This document shows positions 1 to 9,408 of a DNA stretch of 64,000 nt, in pieces. This DNA comes from an uncultured Bacteroidales bacterium (lineage in GTDB: Bacteria > Bacteroidota > Bacteroidia > Bacteroidales > Bacteroidaceae). Below the pieces are notes generated by a model that made no database searches, had not been told where the DNA came from, and was given only the letters and a program-made list of their open reading frames with translations. The stretch's first letter is position 1. Every line of letters begins with the position of its first letter. The DNA lies in contig CACWFV010000013.1 in NCBI GenBank assembly GCA_902760315.1, positions 55,172 to 119,171 on the forward strand, written 5' to 3'. Made by a program: the position numbers and the translations under genes.

Positions 1-1
1 G

Positions 2-136
2 CGTAAGTCACTCCCCAACGTGGAGTCGTGGGCACGTAGCTGTACTGACTGCGAAGAGTGCTTGGCTAAGTGTCCACAACAGATACGCATTCCAAATCAA
101 ATGGCGCGTATTGTGGAATTGTTGCGTAAAAAATAG
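2..136 (+). CDS. C-terminal end of a 4Fe-4S protein, probably aldo/keto reductase family (partial)
   Basis: Only the last 44 codons are in the window; the gene begins upstream. The visible part has a cysteine cluster C-x2-C-x2-C-x3-CP followed by QQIRIP and a short basic helix that ends at TAG. This matches the C-terminal 4Fe-4S tail of ferredoxin-linked aldo/keto reductases, where a CP-Q-x-I-x-IP stretch is usual. The catalytic barrel cannot be seen, so another iron-sulfur oxidoreductase is possible. The next gene has its own promoter 57 bp downstream, so this is probably a separate transcription unit. Confidence 0.6.
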   Translation, partial: RKSLPNVESWARSCTDCEECLAKCPQQIRIPNQMARIVELLRKK

Positions 137-192
137 GTATTTATGCAAAATAGTTGGAATTATTTGATTTTTTATTCCTTTTTGCAGTAAAA

Positions 193-224
193 TTTGTTTA
201 TTTGCTCACTAATTCGTAACTTTG
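193..224 (+). promoter_or_regulatory. Bacteroidota-type promoter for the 2-oxoacid oxidoreductase operon
   Basis: TTTG at 193-196, a 20-bp spacer, then TAACTTTG at 217-224. This is a full match to the -33/-7 consensus of the primary sigma factor of this phylum. The predicted leader is about 37 nt. Confidence 0.75.
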
Positions 225-265
225 CAGACTAAATTGCAGAGGTTAATGCGTTAAACTAAATAAAT

Positions 266-496
266 ATGGCAAAAATGAGAGGAGCCATTGAGGTGAATAC
301 CGAGCGCTGCAAGGGATGCCAGTTGTGCATCATTGCCTGTCCGCAGAAGGTTATCGCCCTGGCCAACAAAGTTAATCTGCACGGCTATCCCTACGTGGAG
401 GCTGTCAACGAAGAGTCCTGTGTGGGCTGTGCTTCGTGTGGCATTGTCTGTCCTGACGGCTGTATCACCGTGTATCGTAAAAAGATGGACGAGTAA
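266..496 (+). CDS. Ferredoxin-type (delta) subunit of 2-oxoacid:ferredoxin oxidoreductase
   Basis: A 76-residue protein with two complete 4Fe-4S motifs: Cys15, 18, 21, 25 (followed by Pro) and Cys52, 55, 58, 62 (followed by Pro). It is the right size for the separate delta subunit of four-subunit 2-oxoacid oxidoreductases, which passes electrons from the thiamine-bound intermediate to ferredoxin. Three bases separate it from the alpha subunit gene, and beta and gamma follow, so it is the first gene of the operon. The sequence does not settle whether the substrate is 2-oxoglutarate, branched 2-oxoacids or both. Confidence 0.9.
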   Translation: MAKMRGAIEVNTERCKGCQLCIIACPQKVIALANKVNLHGYPYVEAVNEESCVGCASCGIVCPDGCITVYRKKMDE

Positions 497-498
497 GT

Positions 499-1578
499 AT
501 GGAAAAAGAAGTTGTATTGATGAAAGGCAATGAGGCTATTGCCCATGCTGCTATTCGTTGCGGATGCGACGGCTATTTCGGCTATCCTATTACTCCGCAG
601 AGTGAAGTGATTGAGACGCTGGCTGAACTAAAACCTTGGGAAACCACCGGTATGCAGGTGGTACAGGCTGAGAGCGAGTTGGCGTCTATCTATATGGTCT
701 ATGGTGCTGCCGGTGCCGGTAAGCGTGCTATGACCTCATCCAGTTCTCCTGGTGTGGCGCTGATGCAAGAGGGTATCACCTATATGGCTGGTGCCGAAGT
801 TCCTGGTGTCATAGTCAATGTACAGCGTGGTGGTCCCGGACTTGGTACTATCCAACCTTCACAAGGTGACTATAACCAGGCTACCCGTGGTGGAGGAAAT
901 GGTGATTATAAGGTCATTGTGTTGGCACCGTCAAGTGTTCAGGAAATGGCAGATTTTGTCGACTTGGCATTTGAGTTGGCCTTTAAGTATCGCAACCCTG
1001 CTATGATTCTCTCCGATGGTGTTATTGGTCAGATGATGGAGAAGGTGGTATTGCCACCGTTTAAGCCCCGCCGTACCGACGATGAAGTCGTCAAGGAGTG
1101 TCCGTGGGCCTCAACCGGTAAACCTAAGAACCGTGAACGTGTGGTCATTACTTCATTGGAACTGAAACCAGAGATAATGGAGCAGCGCAACTTGGCTCTC
1201 CAGGAGAAGTATCGTAAAATTCAGGAGAACGAGGTGCGCTTTGAGGAACAGCAGATGACTGACGCTGAGTATGCCATTGTCGCTTTCGGTAGCGCAGCGC
1301 GTCTGTCAGAAAAGGCCATTGAGGTTGCCCGTGAACAGGGCATCAAGGTGGGCTTATTCCGTCCTATTACGCTCTTCCCGTTCCCCACAACTCAGATTGC
1401 TGAGTTGGCAAAAACCAAGAAGGGTATTCTGGTGGTAGAAATCAATGCAGGCCAGATGGTTCAAGACGTTCGCCTGGCAGTTAATGGTGCTATCCCCGTA
1501 GAGCAGTTCGGTCGCTTGGGTGGTATTGTTCCAGAACCGGAAGAGATTGTGCAGGCATTAAAGGATAAACTATTCTAG
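499..1578 (+). CDS. vorB: 2-oxoacid:ferredoxin oxidoreductase alpha subunit (VorB/KorA-like)
   Basis: A 359-residue protein with the pyrimidine-binding signature YPITPQSE near residue 30 and the GGPGLGTIQPSQGD stretch in the first domain. A transketolase-C-like second domain (VAFGSAARLSEKA) follows, as in KorA/VorB proteins. With the thiamine-binding beta subunit it decarboxylates a 2-oxoacid to an acyl-CoA and reduces ferredoxin; in anaerobes the reverse reaction also makes 2-oxoacids for amino acid synthesis. Bacteroides homologues are usually named 3-methyl-2-oxobutanoate dehydrogenase VorB. The substrate is inferred from the name, not from the sequence. Confidence 0.9.
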   Translation: MEKEVVLMKGNEAIAHAAIRCGCDGYFGYPITPQSEVIETLAELKPWETTGMQVVQAESELASIYMVYGAAGAGKRAMTSSSSPGVALMQEGITYMAGAEVPGVIVNVQRGGPGLGTIQPSQGDYNQATRGGGNGDYKVIVLAPSSVQEMADFVDLAFELAFKYRNPAMILSDGVIGQMMEKVVLPPFKPRRTDDEVVKECPWASTGKPKNRERVVITSLELKPEIMEQRNLALQEKYRKIQENEVRFEEQQMTDAEYAIVAFGSAARLSEKAIEVAREQGIKVGLFRPITLFPFPTTQIAELAKTKKGILVVEINAGQMVQDVRLAVNGAIPVEQFGRLGGIVPEPEEIVQALKDKLF

Positions 1579-1604
1579 AATAACTAGAAAAAACTAGAAA
1601 TAAC

Positions 1605-2375
1605 ATGGATAGAAATCAAATAGTTCAACCAGAGAATATCGTTTGTAAGAAGCCGACGCTGATGAACGACAATAACATGCACTATTGTCCCGGTTGTAGC
1701 CATGGCGTGGTGCACAAGCTTATTGCTGAAGTAATTGAGGAAATGGGCATGGAGGACAAGACTGTAGGTGTATCGCCCGTAGGTTGTGCCGTCTTTGCTT
1801 ACAATTATATTGACATCGACTGGCAGGAGGCAGCCCATGGTCGTGCTCCCGCACTTGCTACAGGCATCAAGCGTTGCTGGCCTGATCGTCTGGTTTTCAC
1901 TTATCAAGGCGATGGTGACTTGGCTTGTATTGGTACGTGTGAGACCATTCACGCCCTCAATCGTGGTGAGAATATAGTTATTATTTTCGTTAACAATGCT
2001 ATTTATGGCATGACGGGTGGACAGATGGCGCCTACCACCCTCATAGGGCAGAAGACCTCTACATGTCCCTATGGCCGCGACCCGGAGATTCATGGTTATC
2101 CGCTGAAGATGGCTGATATCGCTGCACAGTTGGAGGGAACCTGCTATGTGACCCGCCAGAGCGTAGAGTCTGTAGGTTCAATCAACAAGGCTAAGAAGGC
2201 GTTGCGCAAGGCTTTCGAGGCATCTATGGCTGGTAAGGGCTCCAGTTTGGTGGAGTTTGTTTCTACCTGCAACAGTGGATGGAAACTCTCACCTGCCAAG
2301 GCTAACGAATGGATGAAGGAGAACATGTTCCCCTTCTATCCCAAAGGTGATTTGAAAGACACCACAGGTCTATAA
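1605..2375 (+). CDS. 2-oxoacid:ferredoxin oxidoreductase beta subunit, TPP-binding
   Basis: A 256-residue protein. It has the CPGCSHG motif near residue 29, and the thiamine pyrophosphate/Mg motif GDGDLACIGT followed about 25 residues later by NNAIYGMTGGQ. This is the standard layout of KorB/VorA catalytic beta subunits. It lies 26 bp after the alpha gene and before the gamma gene in the same operon, so the four subunits should assemble together in the cytoplasm. The length is normal and no key residue is missing. Confidence 0.92.
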   Translation: MDRNQIVQPENIVCKKPTLMNDNNMHYCPGCSHGVVHKLIAEVIEEMGMEDKTVGVSPVGCAVFAYNYIDIDWQEAAHGRAPALATGIKRCWPDRLVFTYQGDGDLACIGTCETIHALNRGENIVIIFVNNAIYGMTGGQMAPTTLIGQKTSTCPYGRDPEIHGYPLKMADIAAQLEGTCYVTRQSVESVGSINKAKKALRKAFEASMAGKGSSLVEFVSTCNSGWKLSPAKANEWMKENMFPFYPKGDLKDTTGL

Positions 2376-2398
2376 TTAAAAATGTAAAACGTGAAACA

Positions 2399-2941
2399 AT
2401 GAAAAAAGAAATAATCATTTCAGGTTTCGGAGGCCAAGGTGTGCTTTCCATGGGTAAGATTTTGGCCTATAGCGGACTGATGGAGGATAAAGAGGTGACG
2501 TGGATGCCGGCTTATGGTCCCGAACAGCGTGGCGGTACGGCCAACGTGACGGTCATTGTCAGTGACGAGCGCATCTCTTCGCCCATTCTCAGCAAGTACG
2601 ACGTGGCCATTGTGCTGAACCAGCCCTCGCTGGAAAAGTTTGAGCCCAAAATCAAGCCTGGCGGCATTCTGATCTACGATGGCTTCGGCATCATCAATCC
2701 CCCTAAGCGCCAAGACATTACCGTCTATCGCATTGACGCGATGGATAAGGCTGCCGAGATGAAGAATGGCAAGGTGTTCAACATGATTGTGCTGGGCGGA
2801 CTGCTGAAGGTGTGTCCCGTGGTGGGTACAGCCGGTGTGGAGAAGGCGCTGAAGAAGACGCTCCCGGAGCGTCATCACTCGCTGATACCGCTGAACATGC
2901 AGGCTATCGATGAGGGCGGAAAAATCATTGAGCAGCAGTAG
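2399..2941 (+). CDS. 2-oxoacid:ferredoxin oxidoreductase gamma subunit
   Basis: A 180-residue protein that opens with GFGGQGVLSMGKILAYSG, the glycine-rich start of the KorC/VorC gamma family. The conserved PAYGPEQRGGTANV segment follows. Gamma subunits complete the alpha-beta-gamma-delta complex and help position CoA. It is the last gene of the operon, 23 bp after beta. No clear hairpin-and-T-run terminator follows. The next gene is 148 bp downstream with its own putative promoter. Confidence 0.9.
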   Translation: MKKEIIISGFGGQGVLSMGKILAYSGLMEDKEVTWMPAYGPEQRGGTANVTVIVSDERISSPILSKYDVAIVLNQPSLEKFEPKIKPGGILIYDGFGIINPPKRQDITVYRIDAMDKAAEMKNGKVFNMIVLGGLLKVCPVVGTAGVEKALKKTLPERHHSLIPLNMQAIDEGGKIIEQQ

Positions 2942-3000
2942 CCCGCCGCATTGTGCGTAGCAAGAAATAAGTATTTATTACGTTTTTTTTACGAAAAAAC

Positions 3001-3031
3001 TTGGTAGTTAAGAATATTTTTTGTTACTTTG
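3001..3031 (+). promoter_or_regulatory. Tentative promoter for the OmpA-family gene
   Basis: TTGG at 3001 and TTACTTTG at 3024-3031, about 20 bp apart. The second base of the -7 box is T rather than A, so the match is imperfect. The position, about 58 bp before the ATG, is reasonable. Confidence 0.4.
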
Positions 3032-3089
3032 CAAGCGCACACGTCAAGTGAGAGAATTCTACACATATATTTAATAATACGTAAAAACG

Positions 3090-4277
3090 ATGAAAAAGTT
3101 ATTTTTAATGCTTGCTGCAGGTATGCTGACTGTGTCAGCTTCTGCACAGAAGACCGCCATCACTGCCAATAAGGCTGGTGATAACTGGTATGTCGGTGCC
3201 AATGTTGGTATGGCTACTCCCGTAGCAAAGTACGACGTAAATGGTGAAGACTGGGGGCGTCTGAAGGGCTTTGCTCCTAAGTTGGGCGTCCGCGTAGGTA
3301 AGAACCTGACCACTGTTTTCGGTCTGGCTTTGGACGCTGACTTCTACTTCGAGTCTTCTAAAAAGTCAATGATGAAGCAGAAGACCTTTATCGACGCTAT
3401 CAACGTTGACCTGTTGGGTACCTTCAACCTGAGCAATGCCTTTGCCGGTTATAAAGGCGAGCCCCGTGCCTTCGAGGTGATTGCCCTCGTCGGTGGCGGT
3501 TACAGCCACACCTATGGCTGCTCTAACTCAGGCCTCAATGCCAAGGGCGCTTTTGACTTTGCCTTCAACCTAGGCGCTAACAAGGCCTGGCAGCTCTACA
3601 TTGAGCCTGCTGTCGTCTTAGGACAGCCCACTCCCGCATGGAGAAATCCGTTCCGCAAGCTGAACGACAAGTGGAATGCCATAGGTCAGCTGAGCATTGG
3701 TCTGAACTACAAGTTTGGTACCTCTAATGACACTCACAACTTCAAGAAAGAACAGTTGCGCGATCAGGCCGAGATTGATGGTTTGAACGCTAAGATTAAC
3801 GAGTTGCGTGCTGACAATAAAGCTAAAGATGGCAAGATTGCTGCTGACGGTCGCACGATTGCTGACCTTAAGGCTCAGTTAGCTAACTGCCAGTCTCGTC
3901 CTGCTCAGACCATCGTTGAGGAGCGTATTATTAAGGAGACAAATGCTACTCTGCAACCAATCGTCATCTTCCGTCAGGGCAAGACTACTGTTGATGCTGC
4001 TGGTCTGGCTAGCTGTGAGATGGTTGCCAAGTACATGAAAAACCATCCCGACTGCCGCGTTAAGATTCAGGGCTTTGCTTCACCCGAAGGTTCCAAGGAA
4101 GTCAATGATCGCATCGCCAAGCAGCGTGCAGAGTCTGTTAAAAACGTGCTGGTCAAGAAGTATAAGATTGCTGCCAGCCGTTTGGAGACCGAAGGTCTGG
4201 GTGCTACCGACAAGCTCTCTTCTGAAAATGACTTCAACCGTGTTGCTAAGTTCATTGACTTGTCCAACTTGAAGTAA
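3090..4277 (+). CDS. OmpA-family outer-membrane protein
   Basis: A 395-residue protein. It has an N-terminal signal peptide (KKLFLMLAAGMLTVSASAQ, cut after residue 20). An aromatic- and glycine-rich beta-barrel-like region runs to about residue 210 and ends in SIGLNYKFG. A charged, probably coiled-coil linker with repeated AxIxxLxA patterns covers about 215-265. A C-terminal OmpA/MotB domain starts near residue 290. The peptidoglycan-binding loop reads GFASPEGS...N.RIAKQRAESV: the Arg is kept, but the usual Asp is Ser. It probably links the outer membrane to the cell wall. The gene is alone, with a strong terminator behind it. Confidence 0.88.
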   Translation: MKKLFLMLAAGMLTVSASAQKTAITANKAGDNWYVGANVGMATPVAKYDVNGEDWGRLKGFAPKLGVRVGKNLTTVFGLALDADFYFESSKKSMMKQKTFIDAINVDLLGTFNLSNAFAGYKGEPRAFEVIALVGGGYSHTYGCSNSGLNAKGAFDFAFNLGANKAWQLYIEPAVVLGQPTPAWRNPFRKLNDKWNAIGQLSIGLNYKFGTSNDTHNFKKEQLRDQAEIDGLNAKINELRADNKAKDGKIAADGRTIADLKAQLANCQSRPAQTIVEERIIKETNATLQPIVIFRQGKTTVDAAGLASCEMVAKYMKNHPDCRVKIQGFASPEGSKEVNDRIAKQRAESVKNVLVKKYKIAASRLETEGLGATDKLSSENDFNRVAKFIDLSNLK

Positions 4278-4305
4278 GTTAAGTTCTAATAGCAACTCGC
4301 AAATA

Positions 4306-4341
4306 AAATCCTCGCAATTATTATATTGCGGGGATTTTTTC
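4306..4341 (+). terminator. Rho-independent terminator of the OmpA-family gene
   Basis: A 13-bp stem, 4306-4318 with 4325-4337 (one G-U pair), a 6-nt loop and a run of six T ending at 4340. Confidence 0.88.
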
Positions 4342-4374
4342 TGTCATTTTGTTGGCTATTCCGTGAAAAAGGTG

Positions 4375-4382
4375 TAACTTTG
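4375..4382 (+). promoter_or_regulatory. -7 element (TAACTTTG) of the ilv operon
   Basis: A perfect TAnnTTTG box 45 bp before the ilvD ATG. The -33 element is poor (TTTG at 4348-4351, 23-bp spacer). No attenuator-like leader peptide is visible in the short leader. Confidence 0.65.
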
Positions 4383-4427
4383 CAACTTAAATATAGAAAC
4401 AAGCTAAACAAAGAAAGATATATATAT

Positions 4428-6245
4428 ATGGGAAAGTATCAGTTACGTAGTGCCGTGTGTACGGAAGGACGCAGAATGGCAGGTGCCCGTGCCCTATGGG
4501 TTGCCACGGGTATGAAACAAGAACAGTTCGGCAAACCCATCATTGCCATTGTCAACTCGTTCACTCAGTTTGTTCCAGGCCATACGCACCTGCATGAGAT
4601 AGGACAGATAGTCCGTGAGGAGATAGAGGAAATGGGTTGCTACGCTGCCGAGTTCAATACCATTGCCATTGATGACGGCATTGCCATGGGGCATGATGGT
4701 ATGCTCTATTCGCTGCCTTCACGTGACATCATAGCTGATTCAGTGGAGTATATGGTCAATGCTCATAAGGCTGATGCCATGATTTGCATCTCCAACTGTG
4801 ACAAGGTAACGCCGGGCATGCTCATGGCTGCCATGCGACTGAACATTCCTGCTGTGTTCTGCTCTGGTGGACCTATGGAGGCCGGTCGTTGGCGTGGCGA
4901 GAATGCCGATCTTATTACGGCAATGGTCAAGGGTGCTGACCCCACAGTCTCCGATGCTGAGCTTAACGAGATAGAACGCTGCTCCTGTCCTGGCTGTGGC
5001 TCGTGTTCGGGCATGTTCACCGCTAACTCTATGAACTCATTGACGGAGGCCATCGGATTGTCGCTGCCTGGTAACGGCACAATTCTTGCAACTCATACTA
5101 ACCGCACAGAACTTTTCCGTCAAGCTGCCCGCCAGATTGTTAAGAATGCGTTGGCTTACTACGAGGAGGGTGACGAGAGCGTGCTGCCACGTAGCATAGC
5201 TACGCGCCAGGCCTTCCTTAACGCTATGACACTCGATATTGCCATGGGTGGCTCTACTAATACTGTGCTCCACCTGCTGGCTATTGCTCAGGAGGCTGGT
5301 GTCGACTTTACTATGCAGGACATTGACCAACTATCTCGGAAAACGCCATGTCTTTGTAAGTTGGCTCCCAACACGCAGAAGTATAGCGTACAGGAGTGCA
5401 ACCGCGCCGGTGGTATTCTGGGCATCTTGAATGAACTGAACAAGGGCGGACTCATCGACGGTTCTGTCAAACGTGTTGATGGCATGACGCTTGCTGAAGC
5501 TATGGACACCTACAACATTGCTCCCATAGCTCATCATCCCCAGATTCCACATCCTGCCCACATCTATTTCTCGGCTCCCGGCAATCGTTTCTCTACGAAG
5601 ATGGGTTCTCAAAGTGAATTATATCCGACGCTTGACGACGATCGTGTCAACGGATGCATTCGCGACTTGAATCATGCCTACACTAAAGATGGAGGACTGG
5701 CTGTCCTCTTTGGCAACATCGCCCAGGATGGCTGTGTAGTCAAAACAGCCGGTGTTGACGAAAGTTTGTGGCATTTCGAGGGACCAGCCGTCGTATTCGA
5801 CTCTCAAGAGGATGCGTGCGAAGGCATTCTGGGTGGCAAGGTGAAAAAGGGCGACTGCGTGGTCATCACTCACGAAGGTCCTAAGGGTGGTCCTGGCATG
5901 CAGGAGATGCTTTACCCCACTTCTTATATAAAGTCTATGCACATGGGTAAGGAGTGTGCGCTCATCACTGACGGTCGTTTCTCTGGAGGAACTAGTGGAC
6001 TGAGCATTGGTCATATTTCTCCTGAGGCTGCCAATGGTGGCAATATAGGCAAGATCAAGGATGGTGACATTATCGAGATAGATATTCCTCACCGTTCTAT
6101 CAATGTCCGTCTGAGCGACCAGGAACTAGCTCAGCGCCCTCAACAGCCTCTAAAGCGTAACCGTCAGGTTCCTAAGGCTCTGCGCGCCTATGCTCAGAGT
6201 GTTTCTTCGGCTGATAAAGGTGGAGTTCGTATTATTGAGGGCTGA
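4428..6245 (+). CDS. ilvD: Dihydroxy-acid dehydratase
   Basis: A 605-residue enzyme that converts 2,3-dihydroxy acids to 2-oxoacids in valine and isoleucine synthesis. The iron-sulfur cysteines are visible in [12 protein letters not shown] and [19 protein letters not shown], and the C-terminal [15 protein letters not shown] stretch is intact. The start is the ATG at 4428, giving [10 protein letters not shown]; the open frame runs further upstream to 4326, but that part overlaps the preceding terminator and the promoter box. It is the first gene of ilvD-ilvB-ilvN-thioesterase, with 41 bp before ilvB. Confidence 0.96.
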   Translation: MGKYQLRSAVCTEGRRMAGARALWVATGMKQEQFGKPIIAIVNSFTQFVPGHTHLHEIGQIVREEIEEMGCYAAEFNTIAIDDGIAMGHDGMLYSLPSRDIIADSVEYMVNAHKADAMICISNCDKVTPGMLMAAMRLNIPAVFCSGGPMEAGRWRGENADLITAMVKGADPTVSDAELNEIERCSCPGCGSCSGMFTANSMNSLTEAIGLSLPGNGTILATHTNRTELFRQAARQIVKNALAYYEEGDESVLPRSIATRQAFLNAMTLDIAMGGSTNTVLHLLAIAQEAGVDFTMQDIDQLSRKTPCLCKLAPNTQKYSVQECNRAGGILGILNELNKGGLIDGSVKRVDGMTLAEAMDTYNIAPIAHHPQIPHPAHIYFSAPGNRFSTKMGSQSELYPTLDDDRVNGCIRDLNHAYTKDGGLAVLFGNIAQDGCVVKTAGVDESLWHFEGPAVVFDSQEDACEGILGGKVKKGDCVVITHEGPKGGPGMQEMLYPTSYIKSMHMGKECALITDGRFSGGTSGLSIGHISPEAANGGNIGKIKDGDIIEIDIPHRSINVRLSDQELAQRPQQPLKRNRQVPKALRAYAQSVSSADKGGVRIIEG

Positions 6246-6286
6246 CGTTCAAAAGATAAAAGCCAAAAGCATTTTAATAGAGAACA

Positions 6287-7990
6287 ATGAGAGACAGAAT
6301 AACAGGAGCAAAAGCGCTGATGAGGGCACTGCAGGCTGAGGGGGTGGAGACCATCTTTGGATATCCTGGTGGCAGCATCATGCCCGTTTATGATGCGCTG
6401 TTCGACTATACGCGTGGAGAGAAAAAGTGTTTTGACCATATCCTAGTGCGCCACGAACAGGCTGCCACCCATGCTGCTGAGGGCTATGCCCGCGTCAGCG
6501 GCAAAGTGGGTGTAGCGCTTGTCACCAGTGGTCCCGGTGTAACGAATACGTTGACGGGTATTGCCGATGCCATGCTCGACTCAACGCCCGTCGTCGTCAT
6601 TGCCGGTCAGGTTGCCACCACTGCACTTGGTACCGACGCCTTCCAGGAGGTCGATCTCGTGGGCGTCTCACAGCCTATCTCTAAGTGGTCTTACCAGATA
6701 CGCCGTGCTGAGGATGTGGCGTGGGCAGTCAGCCGTGCTTTTTACATAGCTCGCAGCGGTCGTCCAGGCCCGGTGGTACTCGATTTTGCCCGCAACGCAC
6801 AGGTTGAGCAGTTCGACTGGGAACCCAAGAAGGTGGACTTCATCCGTTCTTTCGTGCCTTACCCTAAGTTTGACCCGGATTCGGTACGTCAGGCTGCTGA
6901 ACTCATCAATCATGCACAACGGCCGTTGGCTCTTGTAGGGCAAGGGGTAGAGTTGGGCAATGCTCAAGAGGAGTTAAAGATGTTCTTGGAGAAGGCTGAC
7001 ATCCCTGCCGGGCGTACCATGTTAGGACTCTCAGCACTGCCTTCCGACCATCCTCTCAATGTTGGCATGCTGGGCATGCATGGCAACTATGCCGTCAATC
7101 TGAAGGAACAGGAGTGCGACGTGCTCATTGCCATCGGTATGCGCTTTTCCGACCGTGTAACCGGTAATCTGAAGACTTATGCTAAGCAGGCTAAAGTTAT
7201 CCACCTCGATATCGACCGTAGCGAGATAGACAAGAATGTTAAGGCCCATATAGCTGTCGTTGCCGACTGCAAGGAGTCGTTGCCGGCACTAACTGCGCTC
7301 ATTCAGCCTGCCACTCACAGGGTATGGCGCGATTCATTCCGTGAATTGGATGAGAAAGAGCGCCAGAAGGTTATCGAACCGGCTATTCACCCGCAAAGTG
7401 GTCCACTGCTCATGGGCGAGGTGGTCAATGCAGTAGCTACGCAGGCGCCAAAAGGTACTGTCCTCGTTACTGACGTAGGACAAAACCAGCTTTTTGCGAC
7501 TCGCTATTTCAAATATACCCAGAAGCGTAGCATCTGTACCAGCGGAGGTCTGGGTACTATGGGCTATGGCATGCCTGCAGCTATCGGAGCTACTTTTGCC
7601 ACAGACCGTACTGTCTGTTGCTTCATGGGCGACGGTGGCTTCCAGATGTGCATAGAGGAGTTGGGCACCATCATGGAGCAGCAGGCTCCTGTCAAGATGA
7701 TTCTTCTGAACAACAACTATTTGGGTAACGTGCGCCAGTGGCAGGATATGTTCTGGATGCGCCGTAAGTCGTTCACCAAAATGCTCAATCCTTGCTACGA
7801 GCTTATAGCCCGTGGCTATGGCATACCCTATCAGTGCGTCACTGACCGTACCAATCTTGCATCTGCCGTCGAGAAGATGCTCACCTCTCAGGGACCGTTC
7901 ATTTTGGAGTGTGCTATCAAGGAAGATGACGACGTACTGCCCATGACGCCGCCGGGAATGAATGTCAACGATATGATGCTGGAAATTTAA
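6287..7990 (+). CDS. ilvB: Acetolactate synthase, large (catalytic) subunit
   Basis: A 567-residue thiamine-dependent enzyme that condenses pyruvate with pyruvate or 2-oxobutyrate. It shows the family start FGYPGGSIMPVYDAL, the catalytic Glu region RHEQAATHAAEGYAR, and the C-terminal TPP/Mg motif GDGGFQM with NNNYLGNVRQWQ. The length is normal. Eight bases separate it from ilvN, which encodes its regulatory partner. Confidence 0.96.
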   Translation: MRDRITGAKALMRALQAEGVETIFGYPGGSIMPVYDALFDYTRGEKKCFDHILVRHEQAATHAAEGYARVSGKVGVALVTSGPGVTNTLTGIADAMLDSTPVVVIAGQVATTALGTDAFQEVDLVGVSQPISKWSYQIRRAEDVAWAVSRAFYIARSGRPGPVVLDFARNAQVEQFDWEPKKVDFIRSFVPYPKFDPDSVRQAAELINHAQRPLALVGQGVELGNAQEELKMFLEKADIPAGRTMLGLSALPSDHPLNVGMLGMHGNYAVNLKEQECDVLIAIGMRFSDRVTGNLKTYAKQAKVIHLDIDRSEIDKNVKAHIAVVADCKESLPALTALIQPATHRVWRDSFRELDEKERQKVIEPAIHPQSGPLLMGEVVNAVATQAPKGTVLVTDVGQNQLFATRYFKYTQKRSICTSGGLGTMGYGMPAAIGATFATDRTVCCFMGDGGFQMCIEELGTIMEQQAPVKMILLNNNYLGNVRQWQDMFWMRRKSFTKMLNPCYELIARGYGIPYQCVTDRTNLASAVEKMLTSQGPFILECAIKEDDDVLPMTPPGMNVNDMMLEI

Positions 7991-7998
7991 ACCGCCTT

Positions 7999-8547
7999 AT
8001 GAGAGAATATAATAAGAACAAACTATATACCCTGCTCGTCTATTCAGAGAACGTTGCAGGTATTCTGAACCAGATTACGGCTGTTTTTACGCGCCGCCAG
8101 GTCAACATTGAGAGTCTTAACGTCTCGGCATCTAGCATAGAGGGAGTGCACAAGTACACCATCACAGCTTGGAGTGACGAGGATCAAATCAGCAAGATAA
8201 CTCAGCAGATAGAGAAAAAGATTGATGTTGTCAAGGCCACCTATTTCACTGACGACCAGTTGTTCATTCGCGAGGCAGGTCTCTATAAACTCTCTACCGA
8301 CAAGGTGTTGGCCAATCCGGAGATTTCGCGCACCATTCGCCGCTACGATGCAACCATCACTGAGGTGAACCCCACCTATACTATTGTGATGAAGAGTGGC
8401 AAGACTGATGATATTATCGAACTCTTCCGTGCTCTTGACGAGTTTGGCTGTGTGTTACAGTATACGCGCAGCGGCCGCATTGCCGTCACTCGTGGCATGC
8501 AGGAGCAGGTCAGCGAGTTCTTGGAACAGAGAGAACAGCTACACTAG
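7999..8547 (+). CDS. ilvN: Acetolactate synthase, small (regulatory) subunit
   Basis: A 182-residue protein with an N-terminal ACT domain (VAGILNQITAVFTRRQVNIESLNV) followed by the conserved C-terminal domain of the small subunit. It is somewhat longer than the roughly 160 residues of enterobacterial IlvH, which is usual in Bacteroidota. It binds valine and tunes the catalytic subunit made from the gene just upstream. Its stop codon at 8545-8547 lies at the start of the next open frame. Confidence 0.94.
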   Translation: MREYNKNKLYTLLVYSENVAGILNQITAVFTRRQVNIESLNVSASSIEGVHKYTITAWSDEDQISKITQQIEKKIDVVKATYFTDDQLFIREAGLYKLSTDKVLANPEISRTIRRYDATITEVNPTYTIVMKSGKTDDIIELFRALDEFGCVLQYTRSGRIAVTRGMQEQVSEFLEQREQLH

Positions 8548-8588
8548 TGGACAAGATGCATAGTATAAAGTTCAAGGCTCAAGGTTCA

Positions 8589-9356
8589 ATGGATAAAATA
8601 GGATCATACGAATTTATGGCTGAGCCGTTCCACTGCGACTTCAGTGGACGGCTGTTTATGGGGCATCTTGGTAATCATATGCTCAATGCTGCCGACTTCC
8701 ACTCGTCAGCTCGTGGTTTTGGTATGAAGTACCTGATGAGTATCCACCGTTCATGGGTGCTTTCACGTCTGGCCATCGAGATGATTGAGATGCCCAGCCA
8801 ATATACAAAGTTTAATGTTGAGACGTGGGTGGAGTCTGCTATGCGCTATTTCACCTCGCGTAATTTCGCCGTCATCGGTACGGAACGTTCAGCCAGCGGT
8901 CAAACGTCTGATGCCAAGGTCTACGGCTACGGTCGCAGTATTTGGGCCATGATTGACACGGAGACGCGTCAGCCCACCGACATCTATGCCATCGACAATG
9001 GTGCCATCGACAAATGGATAGTGGCAGACAAAACCTGTCCTATCGACAAAGGTGGGCGAGTGAAGATGTCTGATGAGGCTCAACTGGTGCGAACCGTCGA
9101 CACGTATTACAATGATGTCGACATCAATGGTCATATCAACTCAGTCAAGTACATTGAACATGTTCTCGACCTCTGGCCGCTCGACTGGTATCGTGAACAT
9201 CATATCCGCCGCTTCGAGATTGCTTATGTTGCCGAGGCGCATGATGGCGACAGCCTCTCGTTCTTTCGTGAACAGACTGCCGGTGAGGAATATTGTATTC
9301 GAATCGTACGCACTGATGGTACCGAGTGTTGTCGTGCAAAGGTATTCTTTACTTGA
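8589..9356 (+). CDS. Acyl-ACP thioesterase (hotdog fold)
   Basis: A 255-residue protein of the Bacteroidota acyl-ACP thioesterase family. It has two hotdog halves, with the conserved DFSGRLFMGHLGNHMLNAADFHS near the start and DINGHINSVKYIEHVLD in the second half. The frame is open back to a GTG that overlaps the ilvN stop at 8547, with another ATG at 8556. I place the start at 8589, where family similarity begins (MDKIGSYEF). It probably releases free fatty acids from acyl carrier protein. Its place in the ilv operon suggests a link to branched-chain acyl groups, which is inference. Confidence 0.85.
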   Translation: MDKIGSYEFMAEPFHCDFSGRLFMGHLGNHMLNAADFHSSARGFGMKYLMSIHRSWVLSRLAIEMIEMPSQYTKFNVETWVESAMRYFTSRNFAVIGTERSASGQTSDAKVYGYGRSIWAMIDTETRQPTDIYAIDNGAIDKWIVADKTCPIDKGGRVKMSDEAQLVRTVDTYYNDVDINGHINSVKYIEHVLDLWPLDWYREHHIRRFEIAYVAEAHDGDSLSFFREQTAGEEYCIRIVRTDGTECCRAKVFFT

Positions 9357-9408
9357 GTGATTAACCTATGAAATCACTATTGTCCCATTTTATTTGGCGT
9401 AAGAAAAT

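Noticed and set aside
4326-4427. Upstream extension of the ilvD frame
   Set aside because: It overlaps the previous terminator and contains the promoter box. Family similarity begins at 4428.
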